32,132 nucleotides of DNA from a virus, in IMG/VR virus record IMGVR_UViG_3300025151_000013, positions 1-32,132 of that record; one strand, written 5' to 3'. Of the stretch, positions 1 through 7,849 are shown one piece after another. The notes beneath the pieces are model-generated. The model was not told the DNA's origin. It searched no databases and was given only the letters and a program-made list of their open reading frames with translations. Positions within the stretch are counted from its first letter, which is position 1. The number at the start of each line of letters is the position of its first letter. Position numbers and translations under genes: made by a program.

Positions 1-99
1 CGGCGGCCTCTGCGGTTCTGCGAGTAAATCGTTGCAGAGCCATATCCATCGTCTGCGTAGATACGCCAGTGAGATCAGCGGCATAGCGCAACGCGCCTA
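1..99. repeat. Direct terminal repeat, left copy (circular-contig overlap)
   Basis: The first 99 bases are identical to bases 32034-32132. An exact repeat of this length at both ends of a contig is what a short-read assembler leaves when it closes a circle. It lies inside the tape-measure gene and restores that frame when joined. A real short terminal repeat of the virion DNA cannot be excluded from sequence alone, but its position in the middle of a structural gene makes that unlikely. Confidence 0.95.
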
Positions 100-331
100 A
101 CGCCTCTGTGGTAGTTCCTATTTTGGATGCAGTTTTAGCTAGACTATCTGTTGCTTTAAGGCTTCTATTAACTAATAAAGCTAGACCGCCAGCACCAACC
201 GCGCCAGCTATAGCGGTTTTCAGACTGAATACTGCACCTGCGACCTTCTTAATGCCGCTAGTAGCAGTAGAAAATGCGCCTTTTGTTTTATCAAAGGCCT
301 TGATGGTGATTTTTAGGTTCTGGTCAGCCAT
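1..331 (-). CDS. Tape measure protein, N-terminal part (continues at the right end of the window)
   Basis: The gene starts at the ATG at 331-329, giving MADQNLKITIKAFDKTKGAF. It runs leftwards off the window and continues in frame at 32033 through the 99-bp overlap, ending at 30541. The joined protein is 607 residues. Tape measure proteins fill the tail lumen and set tail length; at roughly 1.5 angstrom per residue this predicts a tail near 90 nm, which is inference. The N-terminal region has Ala/Gly-rich helical sequence. Its start overlaps the stop of the frameshifted GT chaperone by 8 bases, the usual order in siphoviruses. Confidence 0.88.
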   Translation of the reverse strand, partial: MADQNLKITIKAFDKTKGAFSTATSGIKKVAGAVFSLKTAIAGAVGAGGLALLVNRSLKATDSLAKTASKIGTTTEALGALRYAADLTGVSTQTMDMALQRFTRRTAEAA

Positions 332-811
332 TCGTCTCGCTCGCTATTTTGTAATACGCCATCCATTCGTTGAACTCAGATACACTTATCTGCTCAATCT
401 CCTCGATGGTTTTGTGAAGCCGATCAGCCAAAGCAATTAGATTCATCCTTGACGGATCGGATCTCAGTTTCCCTCAGCGGCCTCTACAGACTGGACATCA
501 GCAAACATTTGATTGGCTATTTCGGATATTACCGCTGTTTCTTCGCCCATCAAGTCTATGCGATCTTCTGCCGATATAAACAGCTTATTCCCTGCTTCAT
601 CTTCTGCCTTCATAACAATTAAATCGACCATTGCGCCCACAGTCGTATTGTTAAGAAAGTTAGGGTGCTTTTTCTGTAGCTGATCTAAGTCATAACAGGT
701 GATAGCCCTGCAATACAACTTAAACGCCCCAGATTCGTCACCCCATGCTGGTACTAATACTTCACGCGCATCTAACTTTCGCCTACTGCGTAACTCTTTT
801 GCTAGTCCCAT
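324..811 (-). CDS. Tail assembly chaperone GT fusion, made by -1 frameshift
   Basis: A second frame follows the G-type chaperone and lacks its own good ribosome site. Slipping by -1 on GGGAAAC (467-473) after codon 115 continues through LRSDPSR into a 40-codon frame starting at 446 and ending TGA at 324-326. The predicted fusion is 162 residues. The extension contains SVSEFNEWMAYYKI, which matches the EW-A-YY signature of T-domain chaperones of the lambda G/GT type. In lambda, G and GT bind the tape measure and recruit tube protein. The fusion stop overlaps the tape-measure start. Frames and the slippery heptamer are seen directly; use of the shift is inferred. Confidence 0.85.
464..811 (-). 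CDS. Tail assembly chaperone, G-type, unshifted product
   Basis: This 115-residue protein lies between the tail-tube gene and the tape-measure gene, the fixed place of lambda-G-like chaperones. It starts at ATG 811 after AAGGGGATTAAATC. The sequence is alpha-helical, begins MGLAKELRSRRK and ends EAAEGN followed by TGA. The last two codons are part of the slippery heptamer, so termination yields G and slippage yields GT. The most likely role is to keep the tape measure soluble during tail assembly. Family membership rests on position, size and the frameshift more than on residue identity. Confidence 0.85.
   Translation of the reverse strand: MGLAKELRSRRKLDAREVLVPAWGDESGAFKLYCRAITCYDLDQLQKKHPNFLNNTTVGAMVDLIVMKAEDEAGNKLFISAEDRIDLMGEETAVISEIANQMFADVQSVEAAEGN
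467..473 (-). promoter_or_regulatory. Programmed -1 ribosomal frameshift site GGGAAAC
   Basis: On the minus strand the end of the G gene reads GAG GGA AAC TGA. The heptamer G GGA AAC fits X XXY YYZ in the correct phase, and the zero-frame stop follows it immediately. Lambda uses GGGAAAG at the same place. The -1 frame remains open for 47 codons. I did not identify a clear downstream pseudoknot. Confidence 0.88.
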
Positions 812-826
812 GATTTAATCCCCTTG

Positions 827-1228
827 CTACGCTGTTGCTTCGGTTACTGCTCCACTGCACTGAATGGAGAAGCTGGCCTCTACCATTCCATCAAAAGAAG
901 CGGTTATAGATCGGCTAGTAACAATACCGCCACCTGAGAAGTAAGTCTCGCCAGTGCCAGTTCCAGTTGGATACAGCTCAAAATCAACAGAAGCTCTTTC
1001 ATCAAGTACGCCCTGTGGAGCATCGGCCTCATCCCAGTAGCATTCTACAGTCAGGGTGTTGGTTTTTAACCCTGCCTTGTAGCTACGCGCAGAATCACCC
1101 ATAACGCTATCTTCAATAGGATCAGAACCCCCATCAAAAGTATAGCTGCGAACTTCACCTACTACGGCAACAGAACCGCCTGAAGTCGCAACCTTAACTA
1201 CACCGCTTGAACCAGTTGTTGTTGCCAT
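827..1228 (-). CDS. Major tail tube protein
   Basis: This 133-residue protein is rich in beta-prone Thr, Ser, Val and Gly and has no membrane segment. It precedes the G/GT chaperone genes, where the tube subunit always sits in siphoviruses. It begins MATTTGSSGVVKV after a good ribosome site (AAAGGTGATTTATT). Sequences such as YTFDGGSDPIEDSVMGDSA and LTVECYWDEAD are typical of phage tube proteins of the gpV/TP901 fold. Subunits stack as hexamer rings around the tape measure. The call rests on gene order, size and composition. Confidence 0.82.
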   Translation of the reverse strand: MATTTGSSGVVKVATSGGSVAVVGEVRSYTFDGGSDPIEDSVMGDSARSYKAGLKTNTLTVECYWDEADAPQGVLDERASVDFELYPTGTGTGETYFSGGGIVTSRSITASFDGMVEASFSIQCSGAVTEATA

Positions 1229-1252
1229 AATAAATCACCTTTAAAAGTTAAG

Positions 1253-1687
1253 TTAAGTTGTTCCCCTCTGGTATTGATACAACACCGTAACGGTAATTAT
1301 AACGCCACCAATAGGATCTATAGAACCTTCATCAATCTCAACACTGACTATCTGGGTATCTATAGCATAGCCGCCCCTAGTCCTGTCAGTGTCTAAGCCT
1401 TCTTCTACAGCCTCTATTATATTGTTTCTCGCGCTATCTATGTTAGCCGCTTTTACATAACAGATAAGCTGGTAATTAATTGTTGCCATCCGCTGAGTTA
1501 GCGAACCGCCTAGCGTTGAATCCTCTCTATCTTCGTCTGCGCTTCTAACAAGTATAGCAGGGTATTGAGCATTCGATAGCTTCTCAAAATCAAATGGCTC
1601 TCTAGTAACATACTTAATATCTACAGGCTGTTTAACTGCCTTTAAAGTAGTTACTATGTTTTTCGCTATATCTTCTCTCGCGCTCAT
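1253..1687 (-). CDS. Tail terminator / tail completion protein (gpU-like)
   Basis: This 144-residue protein lies just upstream of the tube gene and overlaps the preceding gene by an ATGA junction at 1684-1687. It starts MSAREDIAKNIVTTLKAV, has a helix followed by beta strands, and contains a QLICYVKAANIDSARNNIIE segment. That pattern is common in phage minor tail proteins which cap the tube and join it to the head. Synteny (connector, gp10-like, terminator, tube) supports the role. No catalytic motif is present. Confidence 0.7.
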   Translation of the reverse strand: MSAREDIAKNIVTTLKAVKQPVDIKYVTREPFDFEKLSNAQYPAILVRSADEDREDSTLGGSLTQRMATINYQLICYVKAANIDSARNNIIEAVEEGLDTDRTRGGYAIDTQIVSVEIDEGSIDPIGGVIITVTVLYQYQRGTT

Positions 1688-2106
1688 TTCAACGCCCTAA
1701 AAAACACTTGCCCCAATCGCTTATGTTCTTTGTCATTAAACCCAAAGAAAGGTCGGGACTTGTTATTCATTGCGGCTTTTTTAGCTTCTGCCGCCCTTGT
1801 AAAAAATATCTCTGCCTGTCGCTTATTAGCTCGGCTAGTCATACTGCCCAGCATCTCCCCTGTAAACTCCAAATCAGGCGTTGTGCTTCTACCTTTTTGT
1901 GTCCTAAAAGCACTGTATTTTTCCGTATAAGGCTTAAATATACCGCCCTTATATCCTACACTATCCTTAGTCCTATCCTCGATTATATTGATCCCTGTCT
2001 GCGCTGTTATTGATAGAGCCTTCTTTACACTAGCTGATAGCTCTTTGCCGCGCTTCTTAGTTGCTCGCTCTATCTGTTTGGCGTTACTAGCTACAGATAC
2101 CTGCAT
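1684..2106 (-). CDS. HK97 gp10-like / virion morphogenesis neck protein
   Basis: This is a basic 140-residue protein. It begins MQVSVASNAKQIERATKKR and ends with FFGFNDKEHKRLGQVFFRAL, resembling the R-P-F-x-G C-terminal pattern of gp10-like and gpS-like head-tail joining proteins. The start ATG overlaps the previous stop (TAATG at 2106), and its stop overlaps the tail-terminator start. It likely sits at the neck between connector and tail terminator. The function is inferred from family pattern and gene order. Confidence 0.68.
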   Translation of the reverse strand: MQVSVASNAKQIERATKKRGKELSASVKKALSITAQTGINIIEDRTKDSVGYKGGIFKPYTEKYSAFRTQKGRSTTPDLEFTGEMLGSMTSRANKRQAEIFFTRAAEAKKAAMNNKSRPFFGFNDKEHKRLGQVFFRALK

Positions 2107-2519
2107 TATCTAGTTAGCCTACCATGATGTAGTGACTGCTTTTCTTTTTCAGTAATCACTGAATCATTATCGGCATCGTATTCAACGCCATCACGCAATA
2201 TAGATTCTAGCTCCTCGCCATACCTCGCTTTATAAAACGAAATCATAGATTGAAACCTGTCACCCTCTACCCAGTTAGTCAATTGTGGTAAAGCGTATTT
2301 CCACAGCACCAAATAGGCACTGCATCGGGTAAATTGTGAATCAGTCAAATAGGCTGAATTCATCTCGCCCGATAAACCTTTTTTATCCCACCATCCTATA
2401 CGCAGTTCTCTTTCAATGTCTGCTTGCGCTCTGGCGTGTTCGCGGTTAAACGAATCAATACCAAGCCCTAAAATGTCGGGAACATAATCTAATAGATTAG
2501 CATCTGTACTAAAAGCCAT
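2106..2519 (-). CDS. Head-tail connector (adaptor) protein
   Basis: This 137-residue, acidic and mostly helical protein begins MAFSTDANLLDYVPDILGLG. It contains EGDRFQSMISFYKARYGEEL followed by an acidic tail, which matches a common phage adaptor pattern in which a helical domain docks on the portal. It lies between the capsid block and the gp10-like gene, as expected for a gp6/gp15-type adaptor. The start ATG is five bases past the upstream stop. Confidence 0.7.
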   Translation of the reverse strand: MAFSTDANLLDYVPDILGLGIDSFNREHARAQADIERELRIGWWDKKGLSGEMNSAYLTDSQFTRCSAYLVLWKYALPQLTNWVEGDRFQSMISFYKARYGEELESILRDGVEYDADNDSVITEKEKQSLHHGRLTR

Positions 2520-2523
2520 TATC

Positions 2524-2811
2524 TCACCATTTGACCAAATCAGCCCAATAAGCCGCTGATGCTGTTTTATCTTTGCGGCCTCTTGCTATGTCCTTAGCAA
2601 ACCTAGCCTTGAATGCTCTGCGCTTAGCCTTGTCTGCCTCACTCTCGCCCTTTCTAGGCGGTTTATTATCAGCACCCTTTTGCCCAAACCTAATCAGCCG
2701 CACTTTGTCGCCTTCTTTAGCTAATACGGCATGACTTTTATTGGGATGTTTAGGGGTACGCTTAGGCTTGTTATAACCTTCAAACCGCTCGCCGCGATAG
2801 GTAATAGGCAT
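2524..2811 (-). CDS. Small basic conserved phage protein (DUF6321-like)
   Basis: This 95-residue, Lys/Arg-rich protein contains FEGYNKPKRTPKHPNKSH, VRLIRFGQKGA and a C-terminal SAAYWADLVKW. I recognise this combination from short conserved proteins in many aquatic phages, often labelled DUF6321; the family assignment is from memory. The gene is the first one after the capsid terminator and has ribosome site GAGGTT. A role in DNA or capsid binding would fit its charge, but nothing in the sequence proves it. Confidence 0.6.
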   Translation of the reverse strand: MPITYRGERFEGYNKPKRTPKHPNKSHAVLAKEGDKVRLIRFGQKGADNKPPRKGESEADKAKRRAFKARFAKDIARGRKDKTASAAYWADLVKW

Positions 2812-2824
2812 TATAACCTCAGAT

Positions 2825-2848
2825 AAAAGCCCCCTCCGAAAAGGGGGC
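2825..2848 (-). terminator. Intrinsic terminator just after the major capsid gene
   Basis: On the minus strand GCCCCC (2829-2834), an 8-base loop and GGGGGC (2843-2848) form a six-GC-pair stem followed by TTTTAT. It lies seven bases after the capsid stop and before the 95-residue gene. It would attenuate transcription into the connector and tail genes, keeping capsid messages in excess. Confidence 0.75.
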
Positions 2849-2855
2849 GATTGTC

Positions 2856-3689
2856 TTAAAGTGCAGCGTCAGACAGTACTTCAACACCGAAGCTGTCATC
2901 AAGCTCGCCAACACCATAAATGGCAGTAGCATTAAGCTCAAAGGCTCGGTTAGAAGCATCGCGCTCAGGCTCGATCTGGAAATCACGCTTCATAGCAATG
3001 GCCAGAGCTTCTGGAGCGAATACAGCACCTTTAGCATCGTCAGAACCATCGATAGAAACATTAGCTGACTCATAGATGTTAACGCCAGCAATAGTGCCTA
3101 CGTAGCCATTTCGCATAGCTTCGTTTTGTAGGTCTCCACCATTGGGGTTAGCAAAAGTGTTAGTCAGGTTAGCTTTCAGAGCATACGCCTGATAAGGATG
3201 TACTACAGCGTTAATAACGCCAGTGACCTTGTTAGCGCGTAGAGTTGCAGCCGCTTTGAAAATATCAGCAACAGTTATCTCAGCACCAGCCGCACCGATT
3301 GAGGAGCTGAATCCGTCAAACAGAGCAATCAGGTCAGTGTCCATTTTGGTAGCGATAGCGTTACCAAGAACAGTTCCCAGCTCGTCAGCAGGATTGCCAG
3401 CACCCATAGCGGCAAGGTCAGTTAGAAGCACTTGAGCACCAACTTCGCCAACAGTGATAGACACTGAGGAAGTTGAAACAGTAGTGCTAGTCATGTCAGT
3501 TCCCTCGGTCAAGTCAGCCGCCGCAATTGCAGGGTACTTAGGAACTTGGATAGTTTTGCCAGCTTGTGCGCCAATCTCATATTGGGTAACAAGGCCAAGC
3601 ATCAAGGATTGCTCCTCGGCAGTGAATCGTGCCTGTGCGATAATATTCGCAAACAGATCGTCTAAAGTTGAGCTAGTAGTTGCAGCCAT
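2856..3689 (-). CDS. Major capsid protein
   Basis: This 277-residue protein directly follows the scaffold gene and precedes a strong terminator. It begins MAATTSSTLDDLFANIIAQA and carries long Ala/Gly/Val-rich stretches with TEGTDMTSTTVSTSSVSITV, typical of the E-loop and strands of HK97-fold capsid subunits. The C-terminal half contains GVINAVVHPYQAYALKANL and FAPEALAIAMKRDFQIEPER, a pattern frequent in capsid proteins of phages with a MuF gene. Ribosome site GAGG precedes ATG 3689. Composition, length and position support the call strongly. Confidence 0.88.
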   Translation of the reverse strand: MAATTSSTLDDLFANIIAQARFTAEEQSLMLGLVTQYEIGAQAGKTIQVPKYPAIAAADLTEGTDMTSTTVSTSSVSITVGEVGAQVLLTDLAAMGAGNPADELGTVLGNAIATKMDTDLIALFDGFSSSIGAAGAEITVADIFKAAATLRANKVTGVINAVVHPYQAYALKANLTNTFANPNGGDLQNEAMRNGYVGTIAGVNIYESANVSIDGSDDAKGAVFAPEALAIAMKRDFQIEPERDASNRAFELNATAIYGVGELDDSFGVEVLSDAAL

Positions 3690-3727
3690 AATAATAACCT
3701 CAAATAAATGTAATAATGGAAAAAGTG

Positions 3728-4387
3728 TTACCGACTTTTCATGGCTTTATAGGCCTCGCGACCACCACTACTCCAGTTAGCAACAATATCGACCATCGAT
3801 TGAGGCTTCGATGTTGAGCCACCTACATTACCTTGACTGCCAGAGCCTCCAGCAGAAGCCCTCACAAAATGGGGATTAGTAGTCAAAAACTCTGTAACCA
3901 TTTCATCAACGGATAACAGATCACCTTTATCATTGTAGCGCGGTGTTCCGTTACCGTCTAGCACTTCTACAGTGCCATCTTCTGATAGGCGTGTACTGCC
4001 CTTCAAAAGTGCGGCTACCTGTGCAGTATCAACAGCATTATTTCTACTCGCTGAGCTAGTCAACGCACCATCTATTAGCGTTTCCTGTAGCTTTCGCTTA
4101 TAACTCTGGATCTCTGCATCTTTCTTCTCGACTGTTTGTTTCAAGATCGTATCGAACTCGCCACGTTGCTTTTGTGCTTCCAGTTCCGCTTCTTCGCGCT
4201 TCTGAATTAGCTCTCTAGCTTCGTCAAGGTTAACGCCTTGTAGTTTCTTATCGAATTTTCTTTGCTCTCTAGCAACTCGATCAGCCACTATGCGATCTAG
4301 TTCATCTTGTGTAAACGTCTTGGCCTGAGTTTCTACTGCCGCTGTCTCAGTTTCAGCTTCTACGGTTTCCATGACTTCTTCGCTCAT
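3728..4387 (-). CDS. Scaffolding protein (DUF4355-like)
   Basis: This 219-residue protein is acidic at the N-terminus. From about residue 25 to 105 it is a charged coiled coil (AREQRKFDKKLQG, KREEAELEAQKQRGEFDTIL). It then has a helical patch and a Gly/Ser-rich linker before a short basic C-terminus (REAYKAMKSR). This architecture and its place just before the capsid gene are those of internal scaffold proteins, whose basic tails bind capsid subunits during prohead assembly. Ribosome site TTAGAGG precedes ATG 4387. Confidence 0.85.
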   Translation of the reverse strand: MSEEVMETVEAETETAAVETQAKTFTQDELDRIVADRVAREQRKFDKKLQGVNLDEARELIQKREEAELEAQKQRGEFDTILKQTVEKKDAEIQSYKRKLQETLIDGALTSSASRNNAVDTAQVAALLKGSTRLSEDGTVEVLDGNGTPRYNDKGDLLSVDEMVTEFLTTNPHFVRASAGGSGSQGNVGGSTSKPQSMVDIVANWSSGGREAYKAMKSR

Positions 4388-4434
4388 GTTACGAACCTCT
4401 AAAAGAGTAGTTGGTGAATTGTTAGTTTAACATA

Positions 4435-4509
4435 TCATTTTTTTGTCTTGCGTTTCTTCTTTTTTGGTCTACCGACCTTTGATCCATATGTACCTTTTCC
4501 GCTTGGCAT
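4435..4509 (-). CDS. 24-residue basic peptide between MuF and scaffold genes
   Basis: A very short gene starts at ATG 4509 with ribosome site AAGAGG, and encodes MPSGKGTYGSKVGRPKKKKR plus a few more Lys residues before TGA. The GTYGSKVGRPKKK pattern recurs as a tiny gene next to portal and MuF genes in many phages. It is almost entirely basic after residue 14, so DNA or RNA contact is plausible. The good ribosome site and the gap it fills favour a real gene. Confidence 0.7.
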   Translation of the reverse strand: MPSGKGTYGSKVGRPKKKKRKTKK

Positions 4510-4519
4510 AATACACCTC

Positions 4520-5266
4520 TTAGTCAAATACTGGTCTAAATCTATGGCGGCAATTATAGCCACCAGCTGTAGCAAACGCGTTAGAACTGCTTTTGCCAGC
4601 CCATTCGCCTTGCCATATTTCTTTTATCTCATCAATTGTGTAGGTCTTGTTAACGTGCTTAGCACAAAAGTCGCGTGTCACCTCATCATCTGCGCCACGA
4701 TACGTAAACTTATCAGCACCAGAATCTAATGCAACTTTAGCGTTGATAGTCCTGTCAAACTGTGTGAGCGAATCATGCACTTGTTGTTTCACATACCTAC
4801 TCATGCCTTCGCCAACAGTAGCTTTAACTGCGGCAACACTAGCCGCAAAAGTTGTACCTGTTAATGTGCTTTCATAAACTTGCTTTGCCAGCACATCTAA
4901 ATACTCTACGCCTAAATCTTCTAAGCCTTGAAACGACATTCTCTGTAGCTGACTAATAATATCGCGATCAAGTTCAACAATATCGCCATATGTTCCTAGC
5001 ATTGCTACTGCATCATCAGCTACGTTAGTATAGTCCCTGATTATGCTATCTACCTCAGTCAAATATTCTTCTGTGATAGCCTTACGTAATTCTGTTCTAG
5101 CGTTTAATGCCCATTCTAAGTCAAACAGCTGACCATCTTGTAGCGGTGCTGTAGCCATAAGGTCAGCAACCCTATTCTCCAACTTAACCAATGCAGAGGC
5201 TATTCTTTCTTCATGCCTTTCAGCTAACCGCTCAACAATGTTGTAGTGGTCAGTATCAGCCGCCAT
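4520..5266 (-). CDS. MuF-like minor head protein
   Basis: This 248-residue protein overlaps the portal gene by 11 bases. The N-terminal two thirds are helical. The C-terminal portion has FTYRGADDEVTRDFCAKHVN and closes with GGYNCRHRFRPVFD, the Cys/His ending of the Phage_Mu_F domain (D-x-x-T-R-x-x-C and G-G-x-N-C-R-H). MuF proteins sit inside the head near the portal and act in head morphogenesis. No toxin or peptidase domain is fused to it here. Start ATG 5266 is embedded in the end of the portal gene. Confidence 0.86.
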   Translation of the reverse strand: MAADTDHYNIVERLAERHEERIASALVKLENRVADLMATAPLQDGQLFDLEWALNARTELRKAITEEYLTEVDSIIRDYTNVADDAVAMLGTYGDIVELDRDIISQLQRMSFQGLEDLGVEYLDVLAKQVYESTLTGTTFAASVAAVKATVGEGMSRYVKQQVHDSLTQFDRTINAKVALDSGADKFTYRGADDEVTRDFCAKHVNKTYTIDEIKEIWQGEWAGKSSSNAFATAGGYNCRHRFRPVFD

Positions 5267-6638
5267 TAGTTATCTCATCTGCAAAATTGCCAATTCTTTG
5301 TGCCCCAGATTCAATCTCGGTATGTGCTTTTACTAGGTTTTCGTCATCAAGCAATAAGTCAGCAATCTTCTTATCAATCTCTTGCGACAAGGTTTCTGAC
5401 TGTACGCCAGTAGCTCTCATCTGCTGTAGGAACAAAAGCTCTTTATCGTAGTCTCTAAGATCAAACGCATCAGGGTAGAATATCTCGACATCGTTAGTCA
5501 CTCCCTGCCACTGACAGAAGAAGTCCCATATCTGCTCCTCAGCAAGCTCTAGGATGTCAGCCTTTTCAGATAGCTTGGCATTAAGCATTTGGAATTCCGT
5601 CTGCATAGCTACGCCAGACTGTGTCAGAGCCTCTGTGCCACGCACTGCGCCCATGTGAGCCATGCGATTAATGGCCTCTACCTTATCAGAAATGCTCGCT
5701 CTAACAGCATCTAGGTTCTGCCCACTAGGTTGCATCTGGTACGGCTTTAGTGCGCCATCCATATCATCAGGCAAGTTAATAACTGCTCCTGCCCCTGCGC
5801 TTGCATCGGTTTCGTAGGTCTTAACCAGTGTGGGATGGTTAGAGATTCGGATAAGTTGCTCAATCTCTGATAGCTCCTGATAGACTGCCCTTTGCATATA
5901 AGCTATGTCTGATAAATCGCTAATACCAATGCCGCGAATTACAGAGCGATTAGCAGGTAAGAAAATAGCAGGAATCTTTCCTAAAGCGTTTGGAATAGTC
6001 TCTAGCTTAGTTTCGTTATCGTTGGTGGCCTTCCAAGTCTCAATAGAATCCTCAGTCCATACTCGATAATAGGTCTCTGTCTCGGTATCGCTAATGCGAT
6101 CAACTGACTCTCTGATCTTCAAGTAGACCAGTTTATGCTTACCACTGGCCATTCTTTCATAACGCCAATCAAATACATTCTCAGGCGTAAACATCGTCAT
6201 GTAGGGGCGAATCTCTTGCGCCAGTTCTTCTGCTCTTGTTGCGGCATTACTCTGCGGCTTGTCGATCATTAACCATACATGGCCGTAGACACTAGCCCAG
6301 ACTTGCGCCTGTCGCATAAACGCATCAAAGCTCCGACCATCTAGGTCAGCATCTTTCAAAAATGGCTGTAGAGCCACGTTATTAGTAAGTGTGTTATAAG
6401 CTCTGGTTGGGGGTACGCGCCACAGAAAGCTAGAGTATATATGGACTATATTTTTGCAATGGTTATCCATTGGGGTTAGATCTAGCCGCCTAGAATATTC
6501 GTCCTTGTCCTCTGCAATGTATCGGGTTAAGTAACCGCCGTCTTTATAATCTTCGCCCCCCATGTAAGAGCGCAGATAAAACTCCCAGCGTTCTTTGTTA
6601 TCATCATAGTTGGGGTGCGTGTATTCAATTGTACTCAT
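5256..6638 (-). CDS. Portal protein
   Basis: The chosen start is ATG 6638 (MSTIEYTHPNYDDNKERW), with AGGTGG a few bases upstream and an ATGA overlap with the terminase stop. A GTG at 6647 would add three residues. The 460-residue protein fits DUF4055/SPP1 gp6-type portals, with TPMDNHCKNIVHIYSSFLWR near the start, GIGISDLSDIAYMQRAVYQE in the middle and an acidic C-terminus. Twelve copies would form the DNA channel at one capsid vertex and dock the terminase. Confidence 0.88.
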   Translation of the reverse strand: MSTIEYTHPNYDDNKERWEFYLRSYMGGEDYKDGGYLTRYIAEDKDEYSRRLDLTPMDNHCKNIVHIYSSFLWRVPPTRAYNTLTNNVALQPFLKDADLDGRSFDAFMRQAQVWASVYGHVWLMIDKPQSNAATRAEELAQEIRPYMTMFTPENVFDWRYERMASGKHKLVYLKIRESVDRISDTETETYYRVWTEDSIETWKATNDNETKLETIPNALGKIPAIFLPANRSVIRGIGISDLSDIAYMQRAVYQELSEIEQLIRISNHPTLVKTYETDASAGAGAVINLPDDMDGALKPYQMQPSGQNLDAVRASISDKVEAINRMAHMGAVRGTEALTQSGVAMQTEFQMLNAKLSEKADILELAEEQIWDFFCQWQGVTNDVEIFYPDAFDLRDYDKELLFLQQMRATGVQSETLSQEIDKKIADLLLDDENLVKAHTEIESGAQRIGNFADEITNGG

Positions 6639-7849
6639 CAAGTCCACCTAGTCGGCTGTGGCACATCATATTCAGTGCGGATAGGAAACATATATTCTAC
6701 CAAATAACCAAGCGCATCATTCATATGATCGAAGCCATCTTTATTCGGTTGGGATGTTCCCTCTTTGTATGTTTGTCTCTCTAAACTTTTAATAGTTTGC
6801 TTACATTTCGGGCTAATTAATAAATGCCGTTCACCATTGCCACTCAGTAAACGACTATTCACCGCATTAATTCTATCCCTGACTAATGGGTGCTGCTTCT
6901 TAACCTTAACGCTGAACCCTGCGTTTTGTAAGATCGACAAATCTGTGCGACCACCAGCGGATGTTTTTCGCTGTCTTGATGCTGGATCGGGGTAGATGAT
7001 TATGTGCCGATTAGGATAACGCTCTCTAATCTCTGCAACCATTTCATCGGTATTAGATCCATACATTACGATTTCATCTATAGCCAACAAGTCCTGACCA
7101 TGCCGCAAGCATATAACAGCACTCATTGGGTCTAAGTTGAAATCCATACCTATATGCAAAGTGCCACCAGTATCCTCGATATTGGTTACTGATAGTTCTC
7201 TACTAAACGCATAATATATCAAACCAGAGTAAGTAACAAATTCTGCACAATATTCCTGATTAAATGTGCGCTCGTCTAAGTCTTGTCTAGCTTGCTCTAT
7301 TTCATCTTCTGGGACATTGCCACCGTCTAAGGTAGTGTATTGAAAGCTCTCCCAGCCATCTGCGCCATCTAACCCTGTAGCCCACAGATCATAAAAGTGA
7401 TTGCGGCCTTTAGGCGTACCAATAAATAGAGCCGATCCCATCCTGTCACTAAGGCTTGGTCTTATTACTTCATTCCATGTCTCAGGGCGCATATCAGCAA
7501 ACTCATCTAAGACAACAAAGTCTAAAGCCCTGCCTCTTAAATTATGCGGCTTTTCTGCACCCTTTAAAGCTATGGTAGAGCCATTGATCATCTTTACAGT
7601 TAGTGCTGTTTCATTCCTCTTTTTTATATATGGCTCTGGTATTGTATCTAAAAGCATATCCCACGCGATCTCTTTAGCCGCGCCATATGTCGGTGCTATA
7701 TACCAACAGTTTTTATTTGCTCCACTAATAGCCGCCCTGAGTATTTCGCCAGTGCTCAAAAAGGTTTTGCCAAATCGCCTACCTGCGACTACAGTTCTAA
7801 ACCTAGCAGGTGATAGAAAAATTTCACTCTGCGGCTTGGTTAATTGCAT
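6638..7849 (-). CDS. terL: Terminase large subunit
   Basis: The ATPase and nuclease of the packaging motor. The chosen start is ATG 7849 (MQLTKPQSEIFLSPARFR); an upstream TTG at 7858 is possible. The Walker A motif is AGRRFGKT (about residues 22-29), and Walker B is FVVLDEFADM with Asp-Glu near residues 115-116. The C-terminal nuclease begins HIGMDFNLDPMSAVI, contains YPDPASRQRKTSAGG and ends GFDHMNDALGYLVEY, supplying the expected acidic residues. At 403 residues it is slightly short for the Terminase_6 family but has all the recognisable blocks. It overlaps the small subunit by 26 bases. Confidence 0.94.
   Translation of the reverse strand: MQLTKPQSEIFLSPARFRTVVAGRRFGKTFLSTGEILRAAISGANKNCWYIAPTYGAAKEIAWDMLLDTIPEPYIKKRNETALTVKMINGSTIALKGAEKPHNLRGRALDFVVLDEFADMRPETWNEVIRPSLSDRMGSALFIGTPKGRNHFYDLWATGLDGADGWESFQYTTLDGGNVPEDEIEQARQDLDERTFNQEYCAEFVTYSGLIYYAFSRELSVTNIEDTGGTLHIGMDFNLDPMSAVICLRHGQDLLAIDEIVMYGSNTDEMVAEIRERYPNRHIIIYPDPASRQRKTSAGGRTDLSILQNAGFSVKVKKQHPLVRDRINAVNSRLLSGNGERHLLISPKCKQTIKSLERQTYKEGTSQPNKDGFDHMNDALGYLVEYMFPIRTEYDVPQPTRWT

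Noticed and set aside
3223-3780. Plus-strand frames opposite capsid, scaffold, J and fibre genes
   Set aside because: They are antisense shadows of well-supported minus-strand genes, lack ribosome sites and have no protein-like pattern.
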